From contig JAVVPD010000009.1 in NCBI GenBank assembly GCA_036655975.1, positions 1 to 40,025 on the forward strand: 40,025 bases of DNA, written 5' to 3'. The notes under the pieces are model-generated. The model did no database searches. It saw nothing but the letters and a program-made list of their open reading frames with translations, and had not been told where the DNA came from. A program made the position numbers and the translations under genes. The stretch is from CASQEL01 sp036655975 (GTDB lineage: Bacteria; Desulfobacterota; Desulfovibrionia; Desulfovibrionales; Desulfovibrionaceae). Below are positions 15,818 through 21,892 of this stretch, piece by piece (position 1 is the first letter of the stretch; each line of letters starts with the position of its first letter).

Positions 15818-16807
15818 ATGAGCATCCTGTCACGTACTCTACTCGCCTTATGTTCCATGGCTCTTTTCTCGACCCCCCTCGTGGCTACGGCCCACGCCGC
15901 TGCCATAGCCGCCGCTGATCAAGGTAATGGCTACGCAGGGCAAGTGCTAGAAAAGGTCGTCAAAAACTGGCAGCCCCCTCAAGCGGCGGGAGATTATACC
16001 GTCCGAGTGCGCGCGCGGATTGACGGAGACGGCAAAGCGCTGTCATGCGTCCCCGAAAAATCCTCCAATCTGGNNNNNNNNNNGGCCTTAATGGACAAAT
16101 CGGCCTGCGCGGCGGTGATGTCTGCAGGAAAATTCGGTAATCCCCCCTATGGTCTGCCCATGGATGTTTTTCTGACCTTTTGGACCGGACTGCCACGCGT
16201 TGCGGGCACTTCCGCCGGTTCCGTCCCAAGCGCCGATACCACAAACACGGTAGCGCAGCAAAAGGCCGACGCCGCCACCGCCGCTGCCGTTGCGCTCGCC
16301 AAGGCGGCAGAAGCCCGCGCGGCGTCGGCAACGGCAAAACCGGGGCAAGGCGCCCACAGTGCCTCGCCAGCGGCAAGCCCCACTCCCGCAAGCCCAGCTC
16401 CAGCGACCTCCACAGTCAAAACAGACACCGCCGGCGGGCGCGTTGTTGCACCGCCCAGTGCCGACGCCCTTGCCCTGCGCGACCCCAAAAACCGCGAACC
16501 CCTCGTAGGCCCTGCGGGGGAAATTGCGAACCCCGAAGAAAGCCGCTATGCCAAAAAAGTGGCGTCTACCATTCGCCAACACATGGTTATTCCTGCTGAA
16601 TTGCCGCGCGGGCTCTATACATTTAAAATGCTTGTGCACCTTTCGCCCACGGGGGAAATCACGCAAGCAAACATTACCCAGTCTTCCGGCGAAGCCCCCA
16701 TGGATAAATACGCCTTGCGCGCCACCAAGCGCGCCCAAAAAGTTGCCCCTCCTCCCAGTAAAAAATTGCAAGATTTACATTTGACCTTTGTAGTCCAAAG
16801 GCCGTAA
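15818..16807 (+). CDS. Exported protein with a TonB-C-like module at each end
   Basis: A 329-residue predicted periplasmic protein (10 bases unknown at 16074-16083; the frame stays open across them). The signal peptide is clean (SILSRTLLALCSMALFSTPL..., cleavage after AHA near residue 28). An N-terminal module (about 35-125: VLEKVVKNWQPP, VRVRARIDGDGKALSC) and a C-terminal module (about 245-329: YAKKVASTIRQHMVIP, LVHLSPTGEITQANITQSSG) both resemble the TolA/TonB C-terminal fold. An Ala/Pro/Thr-rich spacer joins them. Unlike TolA it has no Ser-x3-His membrane anchor, so it cannot couple to TolQR in the usual way. It lies between tolA and tolB, 33 bases after tolA. The role is unknown; bridging TolA to TolB/Pal is a guess. 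Confidence 0.85.
   Translation: MSILSRTLLALCSMALFSTPLVATAHAAAIAAADQGNGYAGQVLEKVVKNWQPPQAAGDYTVRVRARIDGDGKALSCVPEKSSNLXXXXALMDKSACAAVMSAGKFGNPPYGLPMDVFLTFWTGLPRVAGTSAGSVPSADTTNTVAQQKADAATAAAVALAKAAEARAASATAKPGQGAHSASPAASPTPASPAPATSTVKTDTAGGRVVAPPSADALALRDPKNREPLVGPAGEIANPEESRYAKKVASTIRQHMVIPAELPRGLYTFKMLVHLSPTGEITQANITQSSGEAPMDKYALRATKRAQKVAPPPSKKLQDLHLTFVVQRP
16074..16083. other. Assembly gap, 10 N
   Basis: Ten unknown bases inside the coding sequence of the double-module protein. The frames before and after agree when the gap is counted as exactly ten, so the size is probably right. Confidence 0.99.
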
Positions 16808-16810
16808 AGG

Positions 16811-16826
16811 ACTGTGTTCACACAGT
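16811..16826 (+). other. Small intercistronic hairpin before tolB
   Basis: ACTGTG TTCA CACAGT is a perfect 6-bp stem with a 4-base loop, three bases after the upstream stop codon. With no T-run it is more likely an mRNA-processing or stabilising element than a terminator, which would keep tolB in the tol transcript. Confidence 0.4.
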
Positions 16827-16901
16827 GCGTTCAGGGCTGGAACTTTACCGCATATCGCTGGCCCGCATCCTGTGAAAAAATTCTGTAACGAGGATATCCG
16901 C

Positions 16902-18227
16902 ATGTTCACCATTAAACACCTTTTTTGCCTAGCCGCTTTGGCTTTTGTGCTCCATATGGCACCCCCAGCTCTGGCTGCCGTGCAAATTGATATTTATGGC
17001 CCAGGGCAAAATATCGTTAACCTTACCTTAGCCACGCCCCTTACCGGCCCCAGCGTGGAAGCCTCCAGCATGGGCGCGGAATTGAACAAACTTGTTTCCC
17101 AAAACTTGACTTTTCTGCCCTTTATGCGCTTAACAGACCCCAAGGCTGTGCTTGGCGGCACGCTGCTGCCCGGCTGCGAACCCCCAGCCCTAGACTTCAA
17201 ACGCTTTCAGCTTGCCGGTTCAGATATCGTGGTCACTGCGCTCTGGCCCAAGGGCGACAGGGGCACCAGTGCCGTGCAATTGCGTGCCTTTGAAACCAAC
17301 ACGGGCAAGCGTTTATTCGGCAAGGAATACCCTTCCGTCAACAGTAAAGACCTGCCCGAAGTGGCCGACCGTTTCTGCGCCGATCTGCTGGAAGCGCTCA
17401 CCGGCAACGGCGCCTTTTTCCGCTCCACCTTGGCCTTTGTAAAAAAAGGGAAGGGCAAGCACCAAGCGGATGTGTGGTTAGCCAAACCCACCGGACGCGA
17501 TTTGCGCCAAATCACCAACATGCCCGGCGAGGCCATGTCTCCGGCGTGGTCGCCTGACGGACGCTTTGTCGTTTTCACCCATATTGACGACCGCTCCCAC
17601 GCCCTTGGCGTATGGGACCGTTTTTCACGCAAAGTACAGCGCATCCGCTTCCCCGGGAACACGGTTATCGGCCCTGCCTTCATGCCCGACAACAAAGTGG
17701 CGGTGAGCCTTTCCAATGGCAAAAACCCCGACATTTTCCTGCTCAATCACGTATTCCAGAAGGAACGCCCTCTGGAACAGAGTAATGCCATTAACGTATC
17801 GCCAACCTTTGATTCGACAGGCACCAAGATGGTCTTCACCTCTAACCGTCTGGGCGGGCCCCAGATATTTATGAAAGACTTGCGTTCCGGCGCGGTCACC
17901 CGCGTGAGCAAAAGCGGTTCGTATAATACAGAGGCTAACCTGTCCCCTGACGGCACCTTGGTAACCTTCAGCCGCATGACCGACTACGGACACCGCATTT
18001 TTGTACAAGATATGGTTAGCGGTTTGGAACGCCAAGTCACCTTTGGGCCGGGCAGCGACGAACAGCCGGCCTTCTGTGGCGACAGCTATTTTATCGCCTT
18101 TGCCTCGTCACGCGCGGGCGGGCGGAATATCTACTTGATTACCCGCCACGGCGGCGACGCAAAGCAGGTACCCACAGGCGGCGGAAACGTTTCTTTCCCG
18201 CGTTGGGGCATGCCGGTGAACAAGTAA
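16902..18227 (+). CDS. tolB: Tol-Pal system protein TolB
   Basis: A 441-residue periplasmic protein. A signal peptide (about residues 1-25, ending ALA) is followed by an N-terminal TolB domain (about 26-165). A six-bladed beta-propeller of WD40-like TolB repeats comes next, visible in repeated motifs such as MSPAWSPDGRFVVFTHI, NVSPTFDSTGTKMVFTSNR, EANLSPDGTLVTFSR and QPAFCGDSYFIAFASSR. TolB binds Pal and links it to TolA. I start at ATG 16902, with AGGA seven bases ahead, rather than the GTG at 16872. It follows the double-module gene by 94 bases and precedes pal by 239. Confidence 0.95.
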   Translation: MFTIKHLFCLAALAFVLHMAPPALAAVQIDIYGPGQNIVNLTLATPLTGPSVEASSMGAELNKLVSQNLTFLPFMRLTDPKAVLGGTLLPGCEPPALDFKRFQLAGSDIVVTALWPKGDRGTSAVQLRAFETNTGKRLFGKEYPSVNSKDLPEVADRFCADLLEALTGNGAFFRSTLAFVKKGKGKHQADVWLAKPTGRDLRQITNMPGEAMSPAWSPDGRFVVFTHIDDRSHALGVWDRFSRKVQRIRFPGNTVIGPAFMPDNKVAVSLSNGKNPDIFLLNHVFQKERPLEQSNAINVSPTFDSTGTKMVFTSNRLGGPQIFMKDLRSGAVTRVSKSGSYNTEANLSPDGTLVTFSRMTDYGHRIFVQDMVSGLERQVTFGPGSDEQPAFCGDSYFIAFASSRAGGRNIYLITRHGGDAKQVPTGGGNVSFPRWGMPVNK

Positions 18228-18339
18228 ATTTTTGTATTTTAGAAAAAGTTTAATCAGCTGATTTTAAAAGATAAAGCCTTGGCACGTTTTAAAGAGTAAA
18301 AAAAATTTGACAAAATTAGGATTCGGGCCTCCCTTTATC

Positions 18340-18353
18340 TTGACAAAAATCAA
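18340..18353 (+). promoter_or_regulatory. FNR-like box overlapping a TTGACA element before pal
   Basis: TTGACAAAAATCAA differs from the FNR consensus TTGAT-N4-ATCAA at one position. It also contains a TTGACA hexamer, as does 18307-18312. No strong -10 hexamer lies at 17 bases from either. The AT-rich 239-base tolB-pal gap probably holds a separate promoter for pal, but the exact elements are uncertain. AATCAGCTGATT, a perfect 12-base palindrome, lies at 18252-18263. Confidence 0.3.
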
Positions 18354-18368
18354 CTTGAGGATACCATC

Positions 18369-18428
18369 ATGCCCAACACAAGACGGGAGGATCTGTTTTG
18401 TGCCTTGAAGAAAGGAAAGGCAATATAA
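18369..18428 (+). CDS. Possible 19-residue leader peptide upstream of pal
   Basis: An ATG with TGAGG eight bases ahead opens a 19-codon frame, MPNTRREDLFCALKKGKAI, ending in TAA 38 bases before the pal ATG. It is basic, with no membrane segment. The good spacing of its ribosome site and its position between a likely promoter and an abundant lipoprotein gene suggest a translated leader. Chance is not excluded: this is short and I know no homologue. Confidence 0.3.
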   Translation: MPNTRREDLFCALKKGKAI

Positions 18429-18466
18429 CAATTTTTTTGTAGCTTTGAGCTGTTCAGGAGGACACA

Positions 18467-18940
18467 ATGAAACGTTTTGCAATGGTACTTACTCTGATGT
18501 TGGCACTTGCCGCTGGTTTTGGTTGCGCTAAAAAATCTAGCGGTTCTGATCCTAACATGGGCGACGCTGGTATGTCTCCCGAAATGCGTGCCGCAGTGCA
18601 GCAAATCACTGACGGTCGCGTTTTCTTTGCTTTCGACAAGTTTGATATCAAACCCGAATACAAAGACATGTTGAAGCAGAAAGCCGAACTGATGAAGCGC
18701 TTCCCCACCATCCGTGTACGCATTGAAGGTAACTGCGACGCCCGTGGCACCCAAGAATACAACTTGGCCCTTGGCGAACGCCGCGCCCGCGCTGCCTACG
18801 AATACATGGTTATGCTTGGCGTAAACCCCGGCCAGCTGGAAATGATCAGCTTCGGTAAGGAACGCCCCCTGGTTGAAGGCACCGGCGAATCCGTGTGGTC
18901 TAAAAACCGTCGTGACGAATTCCGCGTGGTTGGCAACTAA
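18467..18940 (+). CDS. pal: Peptidoglycan-associated lipoprotein Pal
   Basis: A 157-residue lipoprotein. The signal peptide (residues 1-19) leads to Cys20 in AAGFGCAKKSS; the lipobox is somewhat unusual, with Phe before Gly-Cys. The rest is an OmpA-like peptidoglycan-binding domain: VFFAFDKFDIKPEYKDML, then RVRIEGNCDARGTQEYNLALGERRA and MISFGKERPL. Pal ties the outer membrane to the cell wall and interacts with TolB. AGGAGG precedes the ATG at 18467, predicting strong translation. A strong terminator follows, closing the tol-pal cluster. Confidence 0.95.
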   Translation: MKRFAMVLTLMLALAAGFGCAKKSSGSDPNMGDAGMSPEMRAAVQQITDGRVFFAFDKFDIKPEYKDMLKQKAELMKRFPTIRVRIEGNCDARGTQEYNLALGERRARAAYEYMVMLGVNPGQLEMISFGKERPLVEGTGESVWSKNRRDEFRVVGN

Positions 18941-18962
18941 TTTAGCTGCTCGCACCGTTTTT

Positions 18963-18993
18963 AAAGGTCACCCGCAAGGGTGGCCTTTTTTTT
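18963..18993 (+). terminator. Rho-independent terminator after pal
   Basis: An 11-bp stem (18963-18973 and 18978-18988, one G-T pair) with the stable loop GCAA is followed by a run of eight T. It lies 22 bases after the pal stop. Confidence 0.92.
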
Positions 18994-19076
18994 GTGTTCC
19001 ACTCCCTCTAGCCCTTAGACCGCATGTTGTGTATACTGCCTTACCCTCTCTGGTACCTCTAACGCGGGAATAGCAC

Positions 19077-20036
19077 ATGAACATCGTTATCCTTGACGGG
19101 CATGCCCTCAATCCTGGCGACAATCCTTGGACAGCTCTTGAAGGCTTAGGAACGGTAAGCCTCTATGACCGCACACCTATAGAAGCCATCATTGAGCGGG
19201 CGCGTGATGCGGAAATCGTCATTACCAACAAGGTTCCCCTCACGGCACACAGTATTGCTGCCCTGCCCAAGCTGCGCTACATCGGTGTTACCGCCACTGG
19301 CTACAATGTGGTAGATATTCAGGCCGCTGCCGCCCGCCACATTCCCGTATGCAATGTGGTGGCCTATGGCGTCAATGCGGTAGCCCAGCATGTCATGGCC
19401 CTGCTGCTCGAATTATGCCGCCGCACCAGTCTGCACGATGCCTCTGTGCGCGCGGGTGATTGGGCTAAAGCGCCGGACTGGTGCTATTGGAAAAGCCCGC
19501 AAATAGAGCTGACCGATAAAATTATGGGGATTGTGGGCTTCGGCAATATCGGCTCAAAAGTGGCAGAATTGGCCCACAGTTTTGGCATGAAAATTCTAGC
19601 CTATAATCGTAGCCCCAAAATCCCCCCCAGCTACACGCCCTTTTCCTTTGTGAATCAGGACACGCTCTTTGCCAAGGCCGATGTTATTTCTCTGCACTGC
19701 CCCCTGACCGACAGCAATGCGGGCATGATCAACACCCACAGCCTGATGGATATGAAACCAGGTGCTATACTCTTGAACACCGCCCGGGGGCAATTGCTGG
19801 ATGAAAGCGCCGTCGCCGAAGCGCTGCACAGCGGGCATTTAGGCGGTTTTGGGACTGATGTGCTCGCGCAGGAACCCCCAGACCCCAGCAACCCGCTGCT
19901 TCAGGCCCCACGTAGCCTGATCACACCGCATATCAGCTGGGCCACCCTCAACGCCCGCAGTAATATTATCCGGCTCACCGCCGAGAATATCCGAGCTTGG
20001 CAGGCCGGAACCCCTACCAACGTCGTCAACCTGTAA
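19077..20036 (+). CDS. D-2-hydroxyacid dehydrogenase, glycerate dehydrogenase-like
   Basis: A 319-residue NAD-dependent enzyme of the D-isomer 2-hydroxyacid dehydrogenase family. The Rossmann motif GIVGFGNIGSKVAELAHSFGM lies near residues 160-180. The catalytic arginine is in NTARGQLLDE, the glutamate in DVLAQEPP and the histidine in TPHISWAT. It would interconvert a 2-keto acid and a D-2-hydroxy acid, most like hydroxypyruvate/glycerate, though the substrate cannot be fixed by eye. The start ATG has GGGAA ahead. It stands between the pal terminator and the zinc-ribbon gene 27 bases downstream. Confidence 0.92.
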   Translation: MNIVILDGHALNPGDNPWTALEGLGTVSLYDRTPIEAIIERARDAEIVITNKVPLTAHSIAALPKLRYIGVTATGYNVVDIQAAAARHIPVCNVVAYGVNAVAQHVMALLLELCRRTSLHDASVRAGDWAKAPDWCYWKSPQIELTDKIMGIVGFGNIGSKVAELAHSFGMKILAYNRSPKIPPSYTPFSFVNQDTLFAKADVISLHCPLTDSNAGMINTHSLMDMKPGAILLNTARGQLLDESAVAEALHSGHLGGFGTDVLAQEPPDPSNPLLQAPRSLITPHISWATLNARSNIIRLTAENIRAWQAGTPTNVVNL

Positions 20037-20063
20037 TTTCCGCACTTTCTAGGGGGAGCGAAC

Positions 20064-20426
20064 ATGGTTTTAGCTATCATGCTTATTGGGGGCATTATAG
20101 GCGGACTACTCGCCTACAATAAAGGGCGCATGCTCCTTTTCTGGACACTAGTGTGCGGCCTTATGCCCCTATGCCTGCTCATACTTTTGGTACTGCCGCG
20201 CCTGCCCCAGCCAGGGGTGTGGCGGCCCTGTCCCTTTTGTCTACGGATTATTCCTTGGCAAGCCCAAGTGTGCCATGTGTGCCGGCGCGAGGTACCCCCA
20301 CCGCTAAGTGTGCCGTGTAAATTTTGTGGCACCACGGTATGGGCTGGACAAAAGGTCTGTTCCAAATGCGGTAATCCCGCCCCGTGGAAAGAAGAAGAGG
20401 AGGTAAAGTCCCCCCCGCTTCTTTAG
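20064..20426 (+). CDS. Small membrane protein with two zinc ribbons
   Basis: A 120-residue protein of unknown function. Two N-terminal transmembrane helices (about residues 2-18 and 22-43) are followed by four CxxC pairs: CPFC and CHVC, then CKFC and CSKC. These form two rubredoxin-like zinc ribbons on what is probably the cytoplasmic side. The start has a strong GGGGGAG. It may share a transcript with the dehydrogenase gene upstream. Its stop TAG lies inside the left copy of a 24-bp direct repeat that bounds the Sel1 island, so the 3' end of the gene is duplicated at the far side of the island. Confidence 0.8.
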   Translation: MVLAIMLIGGIIGGLLAYNKGRMLLFWTLVCGLMPLCLLILLVLPRLPQPGVWRPCPFCLRIIPWQAQVCHVCRREVPPPLSVPCKFCGTTVWAGQKVCSKCGNPAPWKEEEEVKSPPLL

Positions 20427-20436
20427 GCCTTAGCAG
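20413..20436 (+). repeat. 24-bp direct repeat, left copy
   Basis: Starts CCCCGCTTC and ends CCTTAGCAG. It is identical over all 24 bases to 21869-21892. It contains the stop of the zinc-ribbon gene (20424-20426). Confidence 0.95.
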
Positions 20437-20450
20437 ATAGCTGGTTCCAC

Positions 20451-20588
20451 TCAGTGAGACAATTTAGCTGCAAAAATAAGATGGAAACTTTTGGGGTTTA
20501 CGCCGTCTTTTTGAGTTCCCCTTTTCACGGAGAAGGTTTGCGCTAAGGCATGGTAGGTGATTCCCTCAGCACAGAGCTCTATAGACAT
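20451..20588 (-). CDS. Small ORF coupled to the Sel1 gene
   Basis: A 45-codon frame that starts MSIELCAEGITYHALAQTF. Its ATG overlaps the Sel1 stop codon as TAATG, directly after AAGGAG, an arrangement typical of translational coupling, although the ribosome site is close. It has no signal peptide and no recognised domain. It lies wholly inside the cassette and ends 14 bases before its left edge. It could be a real small protein or the truncated start of a larger gene. Confidence 0.4.
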   Translation of the reverse strand: MSIELCAEGITYHALAQTFSVKRGTQKDGVNPKSFHLIFAAKLSH

Positions 20589-21562
20589 TACTCCTTTAAG
20601 GCTCCTTGCGCCTCTTTGTGTCCACTATTCGCAGCTTTAGTCAGCCATTTTTTAGATTCATCAAGGTTTTTTCCCACTCCAATTCCATTGCGATAAAGCA
20701 TGCCAAGCATATATTGCGCATCAGCATACCCTTGCTCTCCTGACTTATGTAGCAAAGTGATTGCTTTTTTCTCATCTCGCTCAGCGCCTTCTCCCGAGAG
20801 ATATGCACGAGCAAGCTCACATTGAGCCGGTGCGTAGTTTTGTTCAGCAGCTTTCCGTAACCACCGGATTGCTTCAGAGGCATCTTGTGACACACCAAAG
20901 CCGCCTGTGCCATAAAGCATGCTCAGGCCGTACTGCGCACGCACATCGCCGCGCATAGCGGCCTTTTCCCACCACTTGGCAGCCTTCGCCCAGTCTTGGG
21001 CTACGTCTTCAGCAAAAAAGTACATATAGCCGAGCGCTTGCTGTGCTTTTGTAGAGCCTTGTTCTGCGGCCTTGTGCAGCCAGTTAATGCCCTGGGCCGC
21101 ATCTTTACCCACCCCTTCAGCTGTGAGATAGCAAGAGGCAAGGGCAAGCTGCGCGTTCACAAAGCCTTGTTCTGCGGATTTCCGATACCATGCCACAGCT
21201 TTTCCTGCATCTTTGGCTACGCCGACTCCTCGCATGTAGGCGAATCCCAATAGATACTGTGCCTTTGCATAGCCTTGCGCTGAGGATTTGCGCCACCATT
21301 GAATGGCTTCATTCGAATCTTTGAGCACGCCAAGGCCATGCATGTAAAAAACTCCCAAAATGTATTGTTCCTCAGCGTAACCGTCTTCTGCGGCCTTACG
21401 AAGTTCACGTAACCGCTCATCCGTTAGCGCCTCTTTGATTTCTGCTATGGTGCTATCTGTACTTTCATCATCAACACCAAGAGAATCTTGGCTCGCAGCT
21501 GTTGCTAGAGAAAGAGTGCAGAGCAAGAGGCATAATAAAGAAATGGCAATACAAGCTCTCAC
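20588..21562 (-). CDS. Secreted Sel1-repeat (TPR-like) protein
   Basis: A 324-residue protein. From GTG 21562 it starts with a good signal peptide (RACIAISLLCLLLCTLSLATA, cleavage near residue 21). About seven Sel1 repeats follow, each with the pattern A-x2-Y-x-LG-x2-Y-x2-G-x-GV-x-KD-x2-A-x2-W-x2-KAA, for example AQYLLGFAYMRGVGVAKD. I prefer the GTG because GGAGG lies four bases ahead. An ATG at 21619 (57 bases upstream) has no ribosome site but overlaps the stop of the DUF4417 remnant as TAATG. Sel1 proteins are solenoid scaffolds for protein-protein contacts; an exported form would act in the periplasm or outside. The partner is unknown. The gene is cargo of the direct-repeat-bounded cassette. 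Confidence 0.88.
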   Translation of the reverse strand: MRACIAISLLCLLLCTLSLATAASQDSLGVDDESTDSTIAEIKEALTDERLRELRKAAEDGYAEEQYILGVFYMHGLGVLKDSNEAIQWWRKSSAQGYAKAQYLLGFAYMRGVGVAKDAGKAVAWYRKSAEQGFVNAQLALASCYLTAEGVGKDAAQGINWLHKAAEQGSTKAQQALGYMYFFAEDVAQDWAKAAKWWEKAAMRGDVRAQYGLSMLYGTGGFGVSQDASEAIRWLRKAAEQNYAPAQCELARAYLSGEGAERDEKKAITLLHKSGEQGYADAQYMLGMLYRNGIGVGKNLDESKKWLTKAANSGHKEAQGALKE

Positions 21563-21618
21563 TAGTCCTCCAGAGAAAATATTTTGTGATCTCTCAATAA
21601 AAGAGCGTAGATAGTACA

Positions 21619-21834
21619 TTAAATGTCATCGGGTGTTTGACCGTAGTTGACGATGCTACTGGGGTGCAAGACCTCTACCATACAAGACAGCCCTTGCTTA
21701 AAGTATTCCCGGTCAACCTTGCTGTGCAGCATGCCGTTGGTGCTGACAGCCACAGTTCCGCCCTAGGCCAATCCCTCAAAAGCAAAGGCATAGGTGCGCT
21801 TCTGCATAAAACAATCTTCTTGTTGGTTTCCACC
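21619..21834 (-). pseudogene. Remnant of a DUF4417-like gene
   Basis: Reading the minus strand, the frame from 21834 to 21621 gives YAFAFEGLA, an in-frame TAG at 21765-21763, then TVAVSTNGML, a segment with YFKQGLSCMVEVLHPSSIV, and NYGQTPDDI before TAA. This order (a 'valid strand' STxG motif, then F-x2-GL-x2-M-x2-L-x-P-x2-I-x-YG) is that of the C-terminal part of DUF4417 proteins, which are common in mobile DNA. Only about 65 codons remain, with one stop inside and another at 21837, so it is a fragment. The family call is from memory of its pattern. Confidence 0.6.
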
Positions 21835-21868
21835 TTAACAGACTGTCTCGTTTTTTAGGATCAGCTAT

Positions 21869-21892
21869 CCCCGCTTCTTTAGGCCTTAGCAG
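21869..21892 (+). repeat. 24-bp direct repeat, right copy
   Basis: Identical to 20413-20436. It encodes, on the minus strand, the last codons and TAA stop (21881-21879) of the sensor gene. In the fused ancestral copy this TAA and the zinc-ribbon TAG would overlap within TTTAG. Confidence 0.95.

Larger units (their letters stand above)
20437..21868. mobile_element. Putative inserted cassette with 7-bp terminal inverted repeats
   Basis: The 1,432 bases between the two direct repeats begin ATAGCTGGTTCC and end with the reverse complement of ATAGCTGATCC, giving 7-bp perfect inverted ends exactly against the repeats. Inside, all on the minus strand, are a DUF4417 remnant, a Sel1-repeat gene and a small coupled ORF. 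No transposase or integrase gene is present, so this would be a non-autonomous cassette or the remains of a larger one. By eye it is less GC-rich than its neighbours (not computed). The size of the direct repeat is long for a transposition duplication, so site-specific recombination is an alternative. Confidence 0.6.

Noticed and set aside
21637..21858. A 73-codon frame on the plus strand between the Sel1 and sensor genes
   Set aside because: The minus strand of this stretch carries a recognisable DUF4417 fragment; the plus frame is its shadow.
20437..21868. The cassette as a classical insertion sequence
   Set aside because: No transposase frame is present and a 24-bp target duplication is longer than usual for insertion sequences, so I call it only a putative cassette.
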